A DNA stretch of 64,000 nt from assembly GCA_947095535.1 (NCBI GenBank), contig OX352772.1:182336240-182400239 (forward strand). Direction: 5' to 3'. A model generated the notes under the pieces. It was not told where the DNA came from. It saw nothing but the letters and a program-made list of their open reading frames with translations, and made no database searches. Positions 1 to 11,979 of this stretch are shown here, one piece after another; the first letter of the stretch is position 1; each line of letters opens with the position of its first letter. This DNA is from Poecilobothrus nobilitatus (taxonomy: Eukaryota > Arthropoda > Insecta > Diptera > Dolichopodidae). The position numbers and the translations under genes were made by a program.

Positions 1-2041
1 TAGAAACATATATAAAAGTGAAATAAATCGAGCAAAAAACCAAGCAATACAAAGACGGATCGGTAATGCAGGTGGACAGAAGCAGATGTAGCGTGAGATA
101 AAAAAATATGTATTAAAGAGAGACTACACAAATTTAAACTCAATTGAATTTAACAATGTGACTGAAATGAGCGCACAACAAATAGCGGAACAATTTAATA
201 AATTCTTCATAAATAACATTGTAAATATCAGCAATTCAATATCTAATGAACCTTATGTTAATAACATATCTGAATTTAGTGGAAACTTTTATTTTAGAGA
301 AGTAACTAATAGGACAGTCTGGGCTATCGTTAAAAGCATTAAGAATAAAAATGATTTTCAACATATGAATGTCAACAAAATACTAGACTGCTGGGAAATT
401 ATTGGATCCTTTCTGACTAAAATAATTAATATGTCATTTATGCAGGGTTTATTTCCACATTGCTGGAAAGAAACAATTGTAGTTCCCGTACCGAAAATTC
501 TTGGCACATCTAAAAGTGAAGAATTCAGACCAATCAACACTTTACCGTTCCTGGAAAAAATTCTCGAAAAAGCTGTTAGTAATCAATTAAGTCATTATTT
601 AGAGGTTAATGGTTTATTATCAGAAGAACAATCTGGATTCTGTAATAATCATTCCTGCGAGACAGCATTAAATTGGTTAATTTCCAAATGGAAAGCAGAA
701 TTACAAAAAAAGAAGGGAATTATAGCAGTGTTCTTAGACTTAAGACGTGCTTTTGAAACGGTAGACAGAGAAATTTTACTGCAAAAACTATCGAAATACG
801 GGATTAAGCATGGCGCATAAGATTGGTTTAAATGTTACCTGGGTAACCGGACACAAAGGGTGAAAATTAATAGCTGCTTTTCAACATCTCAACGGATTGA
901 TATAGGAGTTCCACAAGGCTCTATTCTTGGTACACTGTTGTTCCTTTTATATATTAATGACATCAAAAATATACTCAAACACAGTCAAATAATGCTCTTT
1001 GCTGACGATACTTTGATTTACATATCTGGTATGGATAACGAAATATGCAGAAAATTATTGCAAGAAGACTTAACAAGGGTTGAAAGTTGGCTAAAACAAA
1101 ATAAATTAAAGCTCAATGCTAAAAAAACAATGGCGATGGCAATCAAATTTCCTGAACCTTTATTATACATTGATTCTGAAAATATCGAAGTGGTCGAAGA
1201 GATTAAATACCTTGGTGTTATTTTAGACAATAAGCTTAATTTCCATAGACACATAGATTATATTACTAGAAAAATTGGGTTCCTCAAAAGAATTCGAAAC
1301 AAAATATCCACTTTGTGTGCTATAAACATATAATATAATGTAATAGTGAAACCTCATTTTGAGTACTGTGCAACAATAATTTATTTATGCACAAGTGGTG
1401 AGCTAGATATTTTGCAGAAACTACAAAATCGGGCAATGCGCACAATACTTAAATGCAATAGATTTACCTCTATTAACTTGATGTTACAAACACTGAAATG
1501 GATGAACATAAAACAGAGAATTGAATTGATGGTTATGATCTTTGTATACAAAATGAAAAATCATTTGACGCCAATTTATCTGTCTAATGCGGTAACAAGG
1601 AGAGAAGAGGTACAGCCCTATTTCCTAAGAAATGCATCTGATATCGGAATTAATTTTGCTGGCAGTGCTTTCGCTCAAAACTGTATTAATTATAAAGGGT
1701 TTTGGAAATTCAACCAGCTTCCAAATTATATAAAAAATGAAACTTCTTTACCAAGATTCAGAAGATTATGTTGCAGCCATATTCAGGGATTGGTTCCCTA
1801 ATTTAATATTTTGGTTCCTTTGGGGTTTTTTGTTTATTTTTTAACATTTTTAAACATTGTTTAATAATTTTTTTTTTATTTTTTTTGAAATTTTTTTTTT
1901 TCCTAATATTTATTTTTTAAATAATATTTTTTTTTTAATAATATCTTTTATTTAAAAATTTGTTTTTTTTTCCCCTTAATATTTAGTAATAGTAATGTTT
2001 GTATTAAACTAATAATAATAATAAAAAAAAAAAAAAAAAAA
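1..2041 (+). mobile_element. Non-LTR retrotransposon, 5'-truncated by the window edge
   Basis: This is the 3' portion of a LINE-type element. A reverse transcriptase reading frame is followed by a T-rich 3' region and an ending made of AAT repeats and an A run at about 2010-2041. The endonuclease part would lie left of the window. The RT shows the order of motifs seen in Jockey/CR1/L2-like elements, but I cannot assign a clade. Three in-frame stops show it is dead. Confidence 0.85.
2..1801 (+). pseudogene. Non-LTR reverse transcriptase (ORF2), inactivated
   Basis: One frame runs from the window edge to 1801, broken only by stops at 89-91 (TAG), 818-820 (TAA) and 1331-1333 (TAA). Visible RT blocks are FRPINTLPFLEKILEK (about 525-570), the motif A region FLDLRRAFETVD (about 730-770), GVPQGSILG (about 907-933) and the catalytic FADDT (about 1000-1014). 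The last two Asp residues are intact. The C-terminal part from 1346 carries the usual post-RT region with KPHFEYC and LQKLQNRAMR. Because no frameshift is present, decay was by point substitution. The enzyme would copy element RNA at a nicked target; upstream endonuclease is not in view. Confidence 0.85.
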
Positions 2042-2938
2042 GGGAGGTGGGGTTTAGTGGGTTAAAGTCCCACACATTAATAGAAGACTTGTACTCGTTT
2101 TCGCTCTTCTATAGTGTCTTTCGATGATTACCATCTTTAATTTCAACTGACGTCTTCGACAACTAATTATATAAGAAATCGAATTACAAATTTTATAATT
2201 CTTATATCTAGTTTTAATCTTGTAACAATTGTCTTATAAAAATTACCAGATAGAAAAAGCAAAGAGGAGTGCATAAGTTTACTTACTTACTTACATAAGT
2301 TTACTTACTCAATGAGTATTAATGAGTTAATGTATTAAAGTATTAATTTCCATAGTTACCGCCGTATTTGGGCTTTCAAAACAAAATGTGTCGAGTTAAG
2401 AAACTTTTTTAATTTACTTATTATAAAATCAATATATTTGTCAACAAATGTTCGTACTGAATTTTATACACAAAATAATTGCACCAAATGTTTCGTTTCA
2501 TATTACTATAGTACGTTAAAAATAAGAAATGGTTCCACCGTAATCGACCGTCATTATGCTAATTTCGCATTAAATATTTATTTTACATATTGTATGATTT
2601 AAGTTAAAATGGAAGATTCCACAGTAATACAGTAGTAGCTTGAAAATGAGCAAATGCGCTCGAAACGCGTCGCTCAGCAAAATTTAAAAATTAATAAAAG
2701 GATTAAATAACGAAGACTATAAGGTTGTTTAATTTAAACATAAAACAATAATAAATAATATTATATAAGTCTCGTAAGTTCTCAGAAAACCGATATTTTA
2801 ATAATAAATTTAACGTTTGCGTTCCTTTAAAACAAAAAGAGTAGTTGAGAGTAGTCGTCGATAAATGGAACGCTAATTTAATATAACAGTATTTAGTTTC
2901 ATCTATTCTTTTTTAAACGCTAGGGTAGCTGGGAGTAA

Positions 2939-3151
<213 letters not shown>

Positions 3152-4061
3152 TAAATTCTTCAATTACTGAAAAATTGATGCTTACCAACATACTTACATT
3201 GAAGAAGTTTCGCAAACTATATACGAAAACAATTGTCAGATCAATTTTTCTTAAACTAATATAATAAATGAAAAAAAATTATTCTTAAAAATCAGGCTAT
3301 TGTGCAAATATTTATATAAAACGCTATATTATTTGTTAAACCTAAAAAATTACAATTACAATACAAAATAAAGAACATGCAATAAATAATCATTTTTTTT
3401 TTTTAATGAATATCTTACTTTCAAAAATTGAAAATGATGAATGTTTAAATATTATATTGTATTTGTTTATGAAGATATAATTAATGAATAATTAATTTAA
3501 TATACAATGCTACTAAATATTATTAAAAAAATATGTACTCATGTAAAATATAAAATGAAAGTAAATCTTACAGTCCAAGGAAATTTAAATAAGCATAATT
3601 ATATTATGTAATTTTAAAAATGGAACTATATTCATACCACAAAGTAAAAATAGAAGAAACTTTTTTATAGTTAAAGAAATATAAACGCAGTCTAGGAGAA
3701 GAAACGTAATCTGTCTGAATCTGAAACATCATTTGCACATCGGATGCAAAAGCAACCTTGCAAATGTACAAAATCAGCCATTACTTTATTATAGGTTGCC
3801 TGCGTTTAAAATTAAGATTGGAGGGAAATATCCATACCAATCTCAATAGAAGTATTACCGCAGCGGAAGATGTAACAGACAGAAACTTCAAGGAGAAATA
3901 GCAATGATAATTTAGGAGTTGAGCGGATGAATGAGCAATCAAGATGATGAAATTCGAAACAAATTTTAAGTGATTTTAGAAGATTGTCAATGATAAGTTT
4001 TAAATGTGTATTGGTATCAAAAATTATTCAAGATGATTTCTAATTTAGTAAATAGTAAAGA

Positions 4062-4135
4062 CATCTAACTTAACTAATGGTTAAGTCGCCAACCTTTAGA
4101 TCAAAAGATTCTCAGGTTCAAACCCTGATTAGGTG
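4062..4135 (+). tRNA. tRNA-like sequence with a degenerate anticodon arm
   Basis: The ends form a 7-bp acceptor stem (CATCTAA with TTAGGTG, one G-T pair). The T arm is a perfect 5-bp stem (TCAGG/CCTGA) with a TTCAAAC loop and joins the acceptor directly, as in a real tRNA. A D-arm-like TTAAC/GTTAA hairpin follows the acceptor. No good 5-bp anticodon stem can be drawn; the closest hairpin is CTTT/AAAG around AGATCA, so no amino acid is assigned. The B-box-like GGTTCAAACCC is present. It is likely a tRNA pseudogene or the head of a tRNA-derived SINE. Confidence 0.45.
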
Positions 4136-6096
4136 TGATTCAACATTAGTATCGTCATATAATATAAATTAAAAATAAATAGTTCTTGCATAAGAGGTCG
4201 CAAATATAATTATATGTATTACATAATCTTGTTCAATATCTACAGCCGAGTATTTATTATATAAATAATAAGCGACTTAGTGGATGGCCTCTGGCAGTAT
4301 CCAAGTTAATTGAAGACGATGATTGTTATTTTAGAGTTAATTGTTGTGTACAAATATTGTGATAATAACGAATACTTTTATTGTTATTAGTTCAAATGTT
4401 TTATTCTCAAATATGAATTCAAAAAGATTTACAAGGCTTAATTTCAGTTGTTTAATTTTCAAAAATTTCATTTTACATCTAATTTCCTTTACAAATTTCC
4501 TTTACAATTTCAATTGTTATTTGAAATTATTAATTTTATTATTTTGTTATTTAAAATTAATAATTTTAAATAATTGCACAATAAATTAAGTGCAAGTTAG
4601 TTTCAATAAAATAAATTTAATAACAAAATGTTCAATGTAATTAAAAAAAACTTTGATAGGGTTAGTTCTATCAAACTGCACAAAACATTTACAAATTGTT
4701 GGTTTAGCCTGACTAAAATGTCAAAATAGTAATCACAAAATAAATAAATATGAAGGAATGCAGAACGCGGTATTTTTTTAAAAAAAATTTAAAAAAAGCG
4801 TTAATAAATAATTAAAACTATTAATAAAAATAAGTGGTAATTTGTAATTTAAATAATTTTATTAATGTACGGTTCATTAATTTAAAAGCCGCACATAATA
4901 CATATAACATATCTAAATAATATTTATGGGTAGTGTCTATATTTTTTTTATAAAATTAATGAAGTTTTAAGAAGTTAAATTAATGAAGTTTCAATAATTA
5001 TTTGATAAAATTTATATAACAATAAAAATAAATTACTGTGCTAAAAATAAAATAAAAGTAGTATGCAATAATACGTGATTGTATGTTTATATAGTTATTC
5101 CATTATATTTGTCAATTATTTATATTGTGTGACTGCTGTAGTTTATTATGATTTCCAAGTGACATTTTTCTATTTAATGTTTTTTGATGTATATTTTATT
5201 GTATTTATAAATAGTTTTCAATTTAATTAAAAATATTTTATATAATATTGCCGATGTTTTATTTTAAAGGATTTACTGGATTTAAAAAAAATATCGAATG
5301 ATATTGTGTACGACTTTCTTATAGCATTGTGAACCGAAATTATACTATTTTGGATGTTAATTCGCACAATAATATGTATGACTTTATTATAGATTGGTGA
5401 ATGCAATTCCTACTGTTTTCTGTCTTAATTCACACACTAAATTCCGTGTGAAATGGTTTTTTAGCAACGTCACATCAGTAATAATTGTAATAATAATAAG
5501 TCACACGACCAATTCCACTTCAAGACCACACTCGATAAGTCACCATTCTCTTATTATTTCTTTTGCATACAACCGCTATTTGCAAACGAAGAACAGTAAC
5601 AAGAGTAAGTCCCACTTCGGTTGATTACCATAAGAAAGGATTAGTGGTTAATGCGAATTAGGACAAGCATTAATAAAGGAAACTAACAGGTAGTAAACTA
5701 AAATAACTAAATGAAAACATGTATAATTATGTAATTTCTTACATTCGATTTCAAAAATTAATAAAATAATTTTTCAAGATATCTTGAACAAGTCAAGGTG
5801 AGCGTAAAAAAATTAGTCAAGCAAAACTAACGCAACTTTAAGACATATTCATAGACATATAGAATGTAGCCGAAGTGTTAGCAACAAAAACTATGACCCG
5901 AATATATCTAGTTAGAGCTATAATACTTTGAATAACGAGTGTCAATATATATAATTATATTATATCAATATAACACGAAACATACTAAGAGTATACTAAA
6001 AATATATTAGTAATTGTCATAAAAAGTATACTAAAGATATATTAGTAATTGATCAAGTGAATTTAAAAGACTATAACAACATTTTTTCATAAAGAG

Positions 6097-6121
6097 AATG
6101 CCCACCACTGGTGTGGGCATT
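6097..6121. repeat. 25-bp GC-rich hairpin
   Basis: AATGCCCA pairs with TGGGCATT around a short near-palindromic centre. It stands out in a strongly AT-rich surround. Function unknown. Confidence 0.5.
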
Positions 6122-6762
6122 TTCATTCACAACACAATTAATTACACAAATTACATCATATTTTGCGGCAATTATAATAATATATTATCAAATAAAGTTT
6201 GCTCTAAAAATCAATATTTAAATATCGTTGCAATTTACAGACCATTTTGTTGTAATAGATTGAAATCAAAAATGAAAAGTAACACTACCTCAATGTTGCG
6301 ATGCTTTCATGTTTAATTTTACGACACTTTTGACGTAACGTTGCAGGTAGTTTTTATTTTTAAAAACAAGACGAAACGTAAACGACGTTTCGAAAAATTT
6401 AAAATGTCTGCATTTTTAAAAATATTTTTTTTAAACTTTTTGTTGGATGAAAACTTGCAATCATGTGAAAGCCAATTCTTACTTTTCAGTTTCTTCCATT
6501 TTAAAAAATTAATAAACAATGAAATTTGAATTTCAATTGTCAAATTCAAAAAATACTTGTAGCAACGTAAAATTTCATGTTGCTCATATTTGATAAATGT
6601 TACCTTAATGTTGCTGCAATGTTACCTAAATGATTATGTTGTTTGTGGCATGATAAATTTTTGATTTCATTACCTGCAACATTATTACAACACTGTCGCA
6701 TTGTTTAATTTTTGATTTCACCCATAGAGACCACTCAATTAATTTTTTTTTATCTTGGATTC

Positions 6763-6817
6763 AATCTTCATATTAAATTTCTAGCCTGCTAATCTTCATA
6801 TTAAATTTCTAGCCTGT
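6763..6817. repeat. 28-bp direct tandem duplication
   Basis: Two near-identical copies of a unit beginning AATCTTCATATTAAATTT and ending in TCTAGCCTG lie head to tail (starts 6763 and 6791). It sits just upstream of the non-LTR remnant at 6820. Confidence 0.7.
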
Positions 6818-6819
6818 TG

Positions 6820-7789
6820 TAGTACAATGAGACTCCCACAAAATGGGTACTGGCGCGAAAAACCCTACGGACACAGCAGTATTCTAAGCTCGACAGCTCA
6901 TGATCTTCCAGATTCCACAGATTACGCAATGCCAAATTGTTAAGAATTTCAAACTCAAGATTCCATTAAGAAGCAAATAGAAACAGCAAAACCTCTTGGG
7001 TGAAATATATACCCCACTCTTCACTGCTGCTTTAAAGATGGACTGTGGTGTTGGTGCTGGTGCCTATTCTGGATCACTAAAAATAAAACATGCTTTCAGA
7101 CTTCCAGATATAGCGAATGTATATCAAGCTGAAATGCTAGGAATCTTGAAAGCATGCCAAATATCAGAGAGCAATACTTCTCTGGACGGACATGAAATCT
7201 AAGCTCGTCATAAAATGTTTTTACGAGCTTAAGAATGTAAGTAATCAATAAGTTACATTACTATGGGTTTCGGGACATAGGAACATTGCAGGAAGTAAAC
7301 ATGCTGATAAGTTAGCAAGGAGGGGTTCCAGCCTAAATGCTTTACTGGTAGAACAGAACCACTGCTAAAAAGCGTTAAGAGAGATATTCGTCCCCAACTT
7401 TTTGTTCTTCGCAAATCGAAGGTAAAATCAACTAGCCACATCACATGGCTACAGCTAGGAAAGTCTAGCCATCGTATAATAAAAAAAGAACCGATAATCT
7501 ATTGAAGCTATCCCGCCGGAATATAGCCAGACCAATAGGTGTGTTCACGGGATATTGGCCAATTGGTGAAGATGCGGCCAGACTAGGTATCCCATTCAAT
7601 TCATCATGCCGCTGTTATGGTGAACAAAATGAGAAAGGAACCATCATACACTTCACCTGTAAGTGCCCAGCGCTGGTTAGGGCCAAAAGTGTAACTCTTG
7701 GTAGCCATCAACTCAACGATCTTAGTGATCTAGCGGTTAAGCAAACTGCAGAAATGGTAAGTTTTCTGAACGCAACGAAATGGATCTAA
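6820..7789 (+). pseudogene. Non-LTR retrotransposon 3' remnant with RNase H domain
   Basis: Fragments in shifting frames match the C-terminal third of an RNase H-bearing LINE polyprotein. HSSIL lies near 6875. An RNase H-like segment at about 7020-7200 reads KMDCGVGAG then a conserved stretch through YQAEMLGILKACQ. The tail at 7502-7789 carries GVFTGYWPIG, a CRCYGEQNE knuckle and HFTCKCPALVRAK, ending KWI. That order (RNase H, then a C-rich tail ending in a Trp motif) is known from I/Loa/R1-like clades. The reverse transcriptase is absent, and stops and frameshifts fill 7200-7500. Separate from the element at 1-2041, which shows no such tail. Confidence 0.75.
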
Positions 7790-8450
7790 AATAAAATCTA
7801 ATATGCCCTATTATACGCCTTGTCGTCACGAAAGTGGTAGTAAAACGCTGCTAATACGCTAATTGGGGTCACTGCCATGAGCGACGACGATGATTAACTA
7901 TATCAACCAACCCTTTACATGTTTAGGATTAAACCTTGGTTCAATCTTGACATGTTGAAACCAATATAGTGGAAGTTAAACCAATATAATGGGATGAAAC
8001 CCGTACCTGTTAACGCAGTATATTGGCATATATTGAAACATTGAATTGGCAATGGAACTGTAAGGGAACAATGAAGCCACTATTATTATTACTATTCTGC
8101 TGACAGTGACTATAGCCATCAACAGCTACAACATACAGTAGTAACACTTTGTTGCCCAAGGCAGTAATTGAACGCAACCCCACTGTATCAACAATTATTA
8201 TTGGTATTAATTATAAATATTATTGTTTCGAGTCAGCGCCATCATTGGATTACAACGTACAGTGGTATATAACACCTTCCTGCATGATATAACCAAGGAT
8301 AGTTCTACTGTCGTAGATATTAATAATATACTACATATATATTATTGCGATATAAAGTTCGTTTGAATTCGTGAATTGGGTAATTTTACCTACAAAACTC
8401 ACTTTGGTCTACTTTTCACGTGTTGGATAGATCAAAGTTGTGGATTGGAT
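7790..8450. other. Non-coding stretch between non-LTR remnant and gypsy A
   Basis: The first part (7790-7900) may be the 3' UTR of the preceding remnant. The rest holds short internal repeats around ACCAATATA near 7960-8000 but no gene that I can support. Confidence 0.4.
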
Positions 8451-8884
8451 TGTAATATGTATATAATTGTAATTAAAAGATAACTCCTTCATTTCTGTAA
8501 GAAGTATATAATTATAATTAAAAGATAACTCCTTCATTTCTGTATATTAACTGATTCATTTATTTAGCTCAGTTTAACTATTTATAACTTATTCCTAACG
8601 CTACTAATACTACTACAATATTTAATTATTATTAATATTATTTGGTAATCAATACCATTTACATTCTTATCGCTTAAATAAAGCATAGCTTAATTATTGC
8701 ATTCCTTAGGTTACTGACATAACACAAAGAAATTATGAAATATGATTAATTATGATTGTTCAATGTATTGTATTCAATGTATGATTTGCAATAGTTAATC
8801 AATGTATAAATTTGCGACAGTTAATCAATGTATAACATTGTATGCATATCAAATTCATATTTATTAGGTCGGTCAATGCATTCA
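8451..8884 (-). repeat. Gypsy A 3' LTR, outer part
   Basis: This piece and 25538-25644 are the two halves of one LTR, split by Maverick-1. It matches 47091-47490 closely. It carries an extra 45-bp tandem duplication (8459-8503 and 8504-8548) that the other LTR lacks. Confidence 0.88.
8879..8884. other. Target-site duplication CATTCA, left copy, of Maverick-1
   Basis: CATTCA directly precedes the first base of the Maverick-1 inverted repeat and recurs at 25532-25537 directly after its last base. Six bp is the duplication length known for Mavericks/Polintons. The intact LTR has it once, at 47485-47490. Confidence 0.92.
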
Positions 8885-10145
8885 AGTAGGTAATCCTGCA
8901 CTTGGGGATGGGAAAAAATCATGCCATATCGCACCGAAGCCCACGCCCACTGACCTATATTTTGATTGATGGGTTTAATGTAGGTTATTCTTGGTTAATA
9001 GGTCGAAAACTTGTTTTGTTTGTTTTGGTTTAGGTTATAAGCATGGGTTGTTAACTTACAAGTTGCAAGTGGTTGTATAGTAGGAAATGAAGGTTGTTGG
9101 TACTGTAGAAGTTGTTAGGCAAGGTTAATGAACTGAACAAGTTTAGGTTATAAGCATAGGTTGTTAACTTATAAGTTGCAAGTGGTTGTATAGTAGGAAA
9201 TGAAGGTTGTTGGTACTGTAGAAGTTGTTAGGCAAGGTTAATGAACTGAACAAGTTTAGGTTATAAGCATGGGTTGTTAACTTATAAGTTCCAAGTGGTT
9301 GTATAGTAGGAAATGAAGGTTGTTGGTACTGTAGAAGTTGTTAGGCAAGGTTAATGAACTGAACAAGTTTAGGATATTTAGGTTTTTCAATAAATTCATT
9401 GATACTTTGTAATAGGATATCATACAAATAGAAAGATGATTTTTTTCAGGTCAAATCAAGTTTATTTTTTTAAATTCCGCAAAATCGCATGCTTAATAAA
9501 ATATACCTACATACGTAAAGGAGGAAAAGGAATATAAAAGAAACGAAAAAAACTTATTTTTATTATTTAATAAGAAAAATATTCATAGGTACTTTTGAAT
9601 ACAAGATGTAAATAATAAAAATAAAAACAAAACGTAAACAAGAAGTAGGTACAAAGTGTATTTTTGTTTATTAAAGAAGATCAATAATTGTTGTAAGTTG
9701 TTATTATAGTTTTAAAGCTGCAAAATAAAAATAAGAAAAATATGTTACCTATTTTAGGATATGAGTTGTTTCTCTATATTCTATATTTTGTTCTAAGTAC
9801 ATATGAACTTAAAAAATATTTTGCATTCTTCTAATTTCTGTTTACCTGATGTAAAATAAATTGTTAAAACTAGTTTGACTCTTTTGAACATTGTTAAAAT
9901 TTGTGAATGCAGTAAAAAAGTAAAAATAAAAACAAAATAAAGAAAAAAAATTATATAATTATAGGTGCATCTGTTATGTAGGATTTCTTTTTTCTGTTCT
10001 ATAAGAAGATTGAGAAAATAACCTGAAATCTTCGATTTTACTTTGTTTTGTTATTATTACGTTCCATTCTATGCTGTAAGAAATGAAAAAATAAACAATA
10101 ATAAAAATCAAAAAGAAGTTAATTGCTTTTGGTATCTATTTGAAA
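8885..10145 (+). repeat. Maverick-1 left terminal inverted repeat
   Basis: It matches the reverse complement of 24617-25531 along its whole length. It is about 345 bp longer because it holds two extra 113-bp units (9033-9371) and about 115 bp of extra sequence at roughly 9350-9470. The inner limit is near the shared CAATTAACTTCTTTTTGA (reverse complement). It overlaps the 3' end of the small minus-strand gene at 10108. Confidence 0.9.
9033..9371 (+). repeat. Three 113-bp tandem repeats inside the left TIR
   Basis: Units start at 9033, 9146 and 9259, each beginning GGTTATAAGCAT, and differ by a few bases. The right TIR has only one unit (about 25297-25395), so the array amplified on one side after or during insertion. 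Confidence 0.9.
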
Positions 10146-10434
10146 ACAAAAATAAAACAAATTTATTTATATGTTTGAAATAATTTTGTATTTGAAAATA
10201 TTTTACAAATCTGTGATGGAAAATTTTTTTACGACGATCAGATGTTAAGATTTTAGAAATAGCGAGACCAACTTTTTCTATACGTCTTTGAAATCTACTT
10301 CTATCACGTGCGTATTCTTCCCAATGACCTTTCCTTACTGATCTGTAAGCATAGACCCATACATGCATAACGTGAATTTCTTGTTTTATGTTGAAGTAAA
10401 CTTTTTTTTTGTTATTTAAATTCATATTGTGCAA
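10108..10434 (-). CDS. Maverick-1 small basic protein, unknown
   Basis: A 108-residue frame, or 105 from the Met at 10425, rich in Arg, Lys and aromatic residues (for example RRIEKVGLAISKILTSDRRK). I do not recognise a domain. Its last codons run into the left TIR. It lies downstream of, and in the same direction as, the 10453-10915 gene, and together they form the only leftward pair at this end. No counterpart was found in Maverick-2. The frame could be chance, though its composition is unlike the low-complexity noise frames nearby. Confidence 0.45.
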   Translation of the reverse strand: MHNMNLNNKKKVYFNIKQEIHVMHVWVYAYRSVRKGHWEEYARDRSRFQRRIEKVGLAISKILTSDRRKKIFHHRFVKYFQIQNYFKHINKFVLFLFSNRYQKQLTSF

Positions 10435-10452
10435 GTATGAAAATTGATGGTC

Positions 10453-10915
10453 TTAATCTAACATTTTTTCTTTTAAAAGATACATATATACATTAAAACA
10501 ATTTTTAACAGCACATTTGAAACTCTTGTTTGATAAGTGTATAGGACAATTTGAATTAAAGTTTTCAATCTTTTGTAATGATGGCAAGTCTCTGCTTAGA
10601 TTTTCTATTTTAACACTGTCAATATACTTTTGAAGGAAAAGTTTTTTTTGTTCTCCTTTAACATAAATTTTTTCCGCTGACTCTAAATAGTGTTTTAATA
10701 TACATTTTAAATCTTAGTCCATTTATTTTATTTTCGTAATACTGGTTATTATATTTCACATCTTGACCAAGCTCTTCTGCGGGGTACGGTGCTTTGAAAT
10801 TATACACAGTTGGAATTAAACTTCCTTTTTCAAGTATGGCTAACTCTTTTAGGAAATATTGTTTTTCATTTCCTTGCAAAAATTGTAGGTCAACTATAAA
10901 AACTTGTTTAACCAT
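10453..10915 (-). pseudogene. Maverick-associated conserved protein (VKG-type), frameshifted
   Basis: The product starts MVKQVFIVDLQFL, continues with LKELAIL and YNFKAPYPAEEL, and after a frameshift near 10715 resumes with AEKIYVKGEQKKLFLQKYI, a DLPSL segment, a CPIH pair and CAVKN. I recall this pattern (FKxPY, then VKGxxK, then CP..H...CAvkN) from uncharacterised arthropod mobile-element proteins; no function is known to me. It is divergent from the ATPase gene with under 100 bp between starts (10915 and 11010), which suggests a shared promoter region. Compare 15389-15721, which shares a K..FL..YI pattern. Confidence 0.55.
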
Positions 10916-11009
10916 GTCGAAGGTTTGTAAAAGAATGTTCAATGAAATAACTAAATTTACATTTATATTCATTTCGAAAAAGAGCTGTTCATATAAATAT
11001 AGATTAGCA

Positions 11010-11708
11010 ATGATTGTTTTAACTAATACAACTATGTTGTTTCACCCATTTACAATGATGGTGGCGGGGCCATCCTGCTGTGGTAAAACCACATTTATTC
11101 GTAATTTAATAAAATATAAAGAAGAAAATATACTACCACATATTAATAGAATTATTTGGTGTAATCCAGACAAAAATGCTGTTCCACTATATATGAAAGA
11201 TGTTGAATATAGTAACACTATTCCGGATTTTATTGATAATCAAAAACCTTTGTTAGTTATTATCGATGATATGATGTTAAGTTCTCATGATAAGTTTGTA
11301 TGTGATTTATTTACTAGAGGATCACATCATAGAAATTTATCTATAATATTTGTAACACAAAATGTTTTTCACCAGGGTAAATTTTCAAGAGATATTTCAC
11401 TCAACTGTAAATATTTAGTACTTTTCAAAAATCCAAGAGATAAATCGCAGATATTACCTCTAGCTCGCCAAATATATCCCAATCAAATTAAAGCATTTGA
11501 AAAAGTATATAATGATGTGAAGTCAGTCCCATATAGCTGTATATTAATAGATCTTACTCAAGACGTTAATGATATATTTCGGTTAAGAAGTGATATATTT
11601 GAGAAAGGTTTATGTTATTGTAAGAGAGATCAATTAGAACAATTTGGGGAGGAATATGAAACGTTTGAAGACCAATCGACATATATTGCACCTATTAAAA
11701 ACCTCTAA
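11010..11708 (+). CDS. Maverick-1 packaging ATPase
   Basis: FtsK/HerA-type ATPase predicted to pump element DNA into a capsid. The Walker A motif GPSCCGKTTF lies about 15 residues in, and Walker B LLVIIDDMM about 75-85 residues in. GSHHRNLSIIFVTQNVFHQG follows, as is typical of A32-like packaging ATPases. I chose the ATG at 11010 because upstream residues in the same frame overlap the divergent gene and look unrelated; a Met at 11034 is an alternative. At about 232 residues it has the usual length for Polinton ATPases. The frame is open. Its 3' end overlaps the next gene by 53 bp. Homologue in Maverick-2: 60221-60932. Confidence 0.9.
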   Translation: MIVLTNTTMLFHPFTMMVAGPSCCGKTTFIRNLIKYKEENILPHINRIIWCNPDKNAVPLYMKDVEYSNTIPDFIDNQKPLLVIIDDMMLSSHDKFVCDLFTRGSHHRNLSIIFVTQNVFHQGKFSRDISLNCKYLVLFKNPRDKSQILPLARQIYPNQIKAFEKVYNDVKSVPYSCILIDLTQDVNDIFRLRSDIFEKGLCYCKRDQLEQFGEEYETFEDQSTYIAPIKNL

Positions 11709-11979
11709 ACCAAAATTCCAGAAAGTATTTATAAAACACTGTGACCCTGAAGTAATAAAAACATTTTGCGAAATCTCTTTAAATATTTTAAAAGATAATT
11801 GTAATCTGAGTAAAAAAGCAACAACCCAATTACGAAAGTATAAAAAAGAATTAAGATCACTTATTTGCCGGAAAAAATCTATAAATAGCAAAACAAAAAT
11901 TATTATTCAACGGGGTGGATTTTTACCTACACTTCTTGGTGCAATACTATCAGGGATAATCGGAAATTTTATAAAATGA
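11656..11979 (+). CDS. Maverick-1 small protein with hydrophobic C-terminus
   Basis: A 107-residue protein: basic helical N-terminal part (MKRLKTNRHILHLL), a conserved middle (HCDPEVIKTFCEISLNIL), a lysine-rich stretch, then a Gly-rich hydrophobic tail GGFLPTLLGAILSGIIGNFI. Maverick-2 has a clear homologue (59950-60279) at the same position, next to the ATPase, so selection has kept it. The tail resembles membrane-active or amphipathic virion peptides, but the role is inference. The stop overlaps the next start by 4 bp (ATGA). Confidence 0.75.
   Translation: MKRLKTNRHILHLLKTSKPKFQKVFIKHCDPEVIKTFCEISLNILKDNCNLSKKATTQLRKYKKELRSLICRKKSINSKTKIIIQRGGFLPTLLGAILSGIIGNFIK

Noticed and set aside
4062..4135. 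Functional tRNA gene
   Set aside because: Acceptor and T arms are convincing, but no proper anticodon stem can be drawn, so an identity cannot be assigned. Kept only as tRNA-like.
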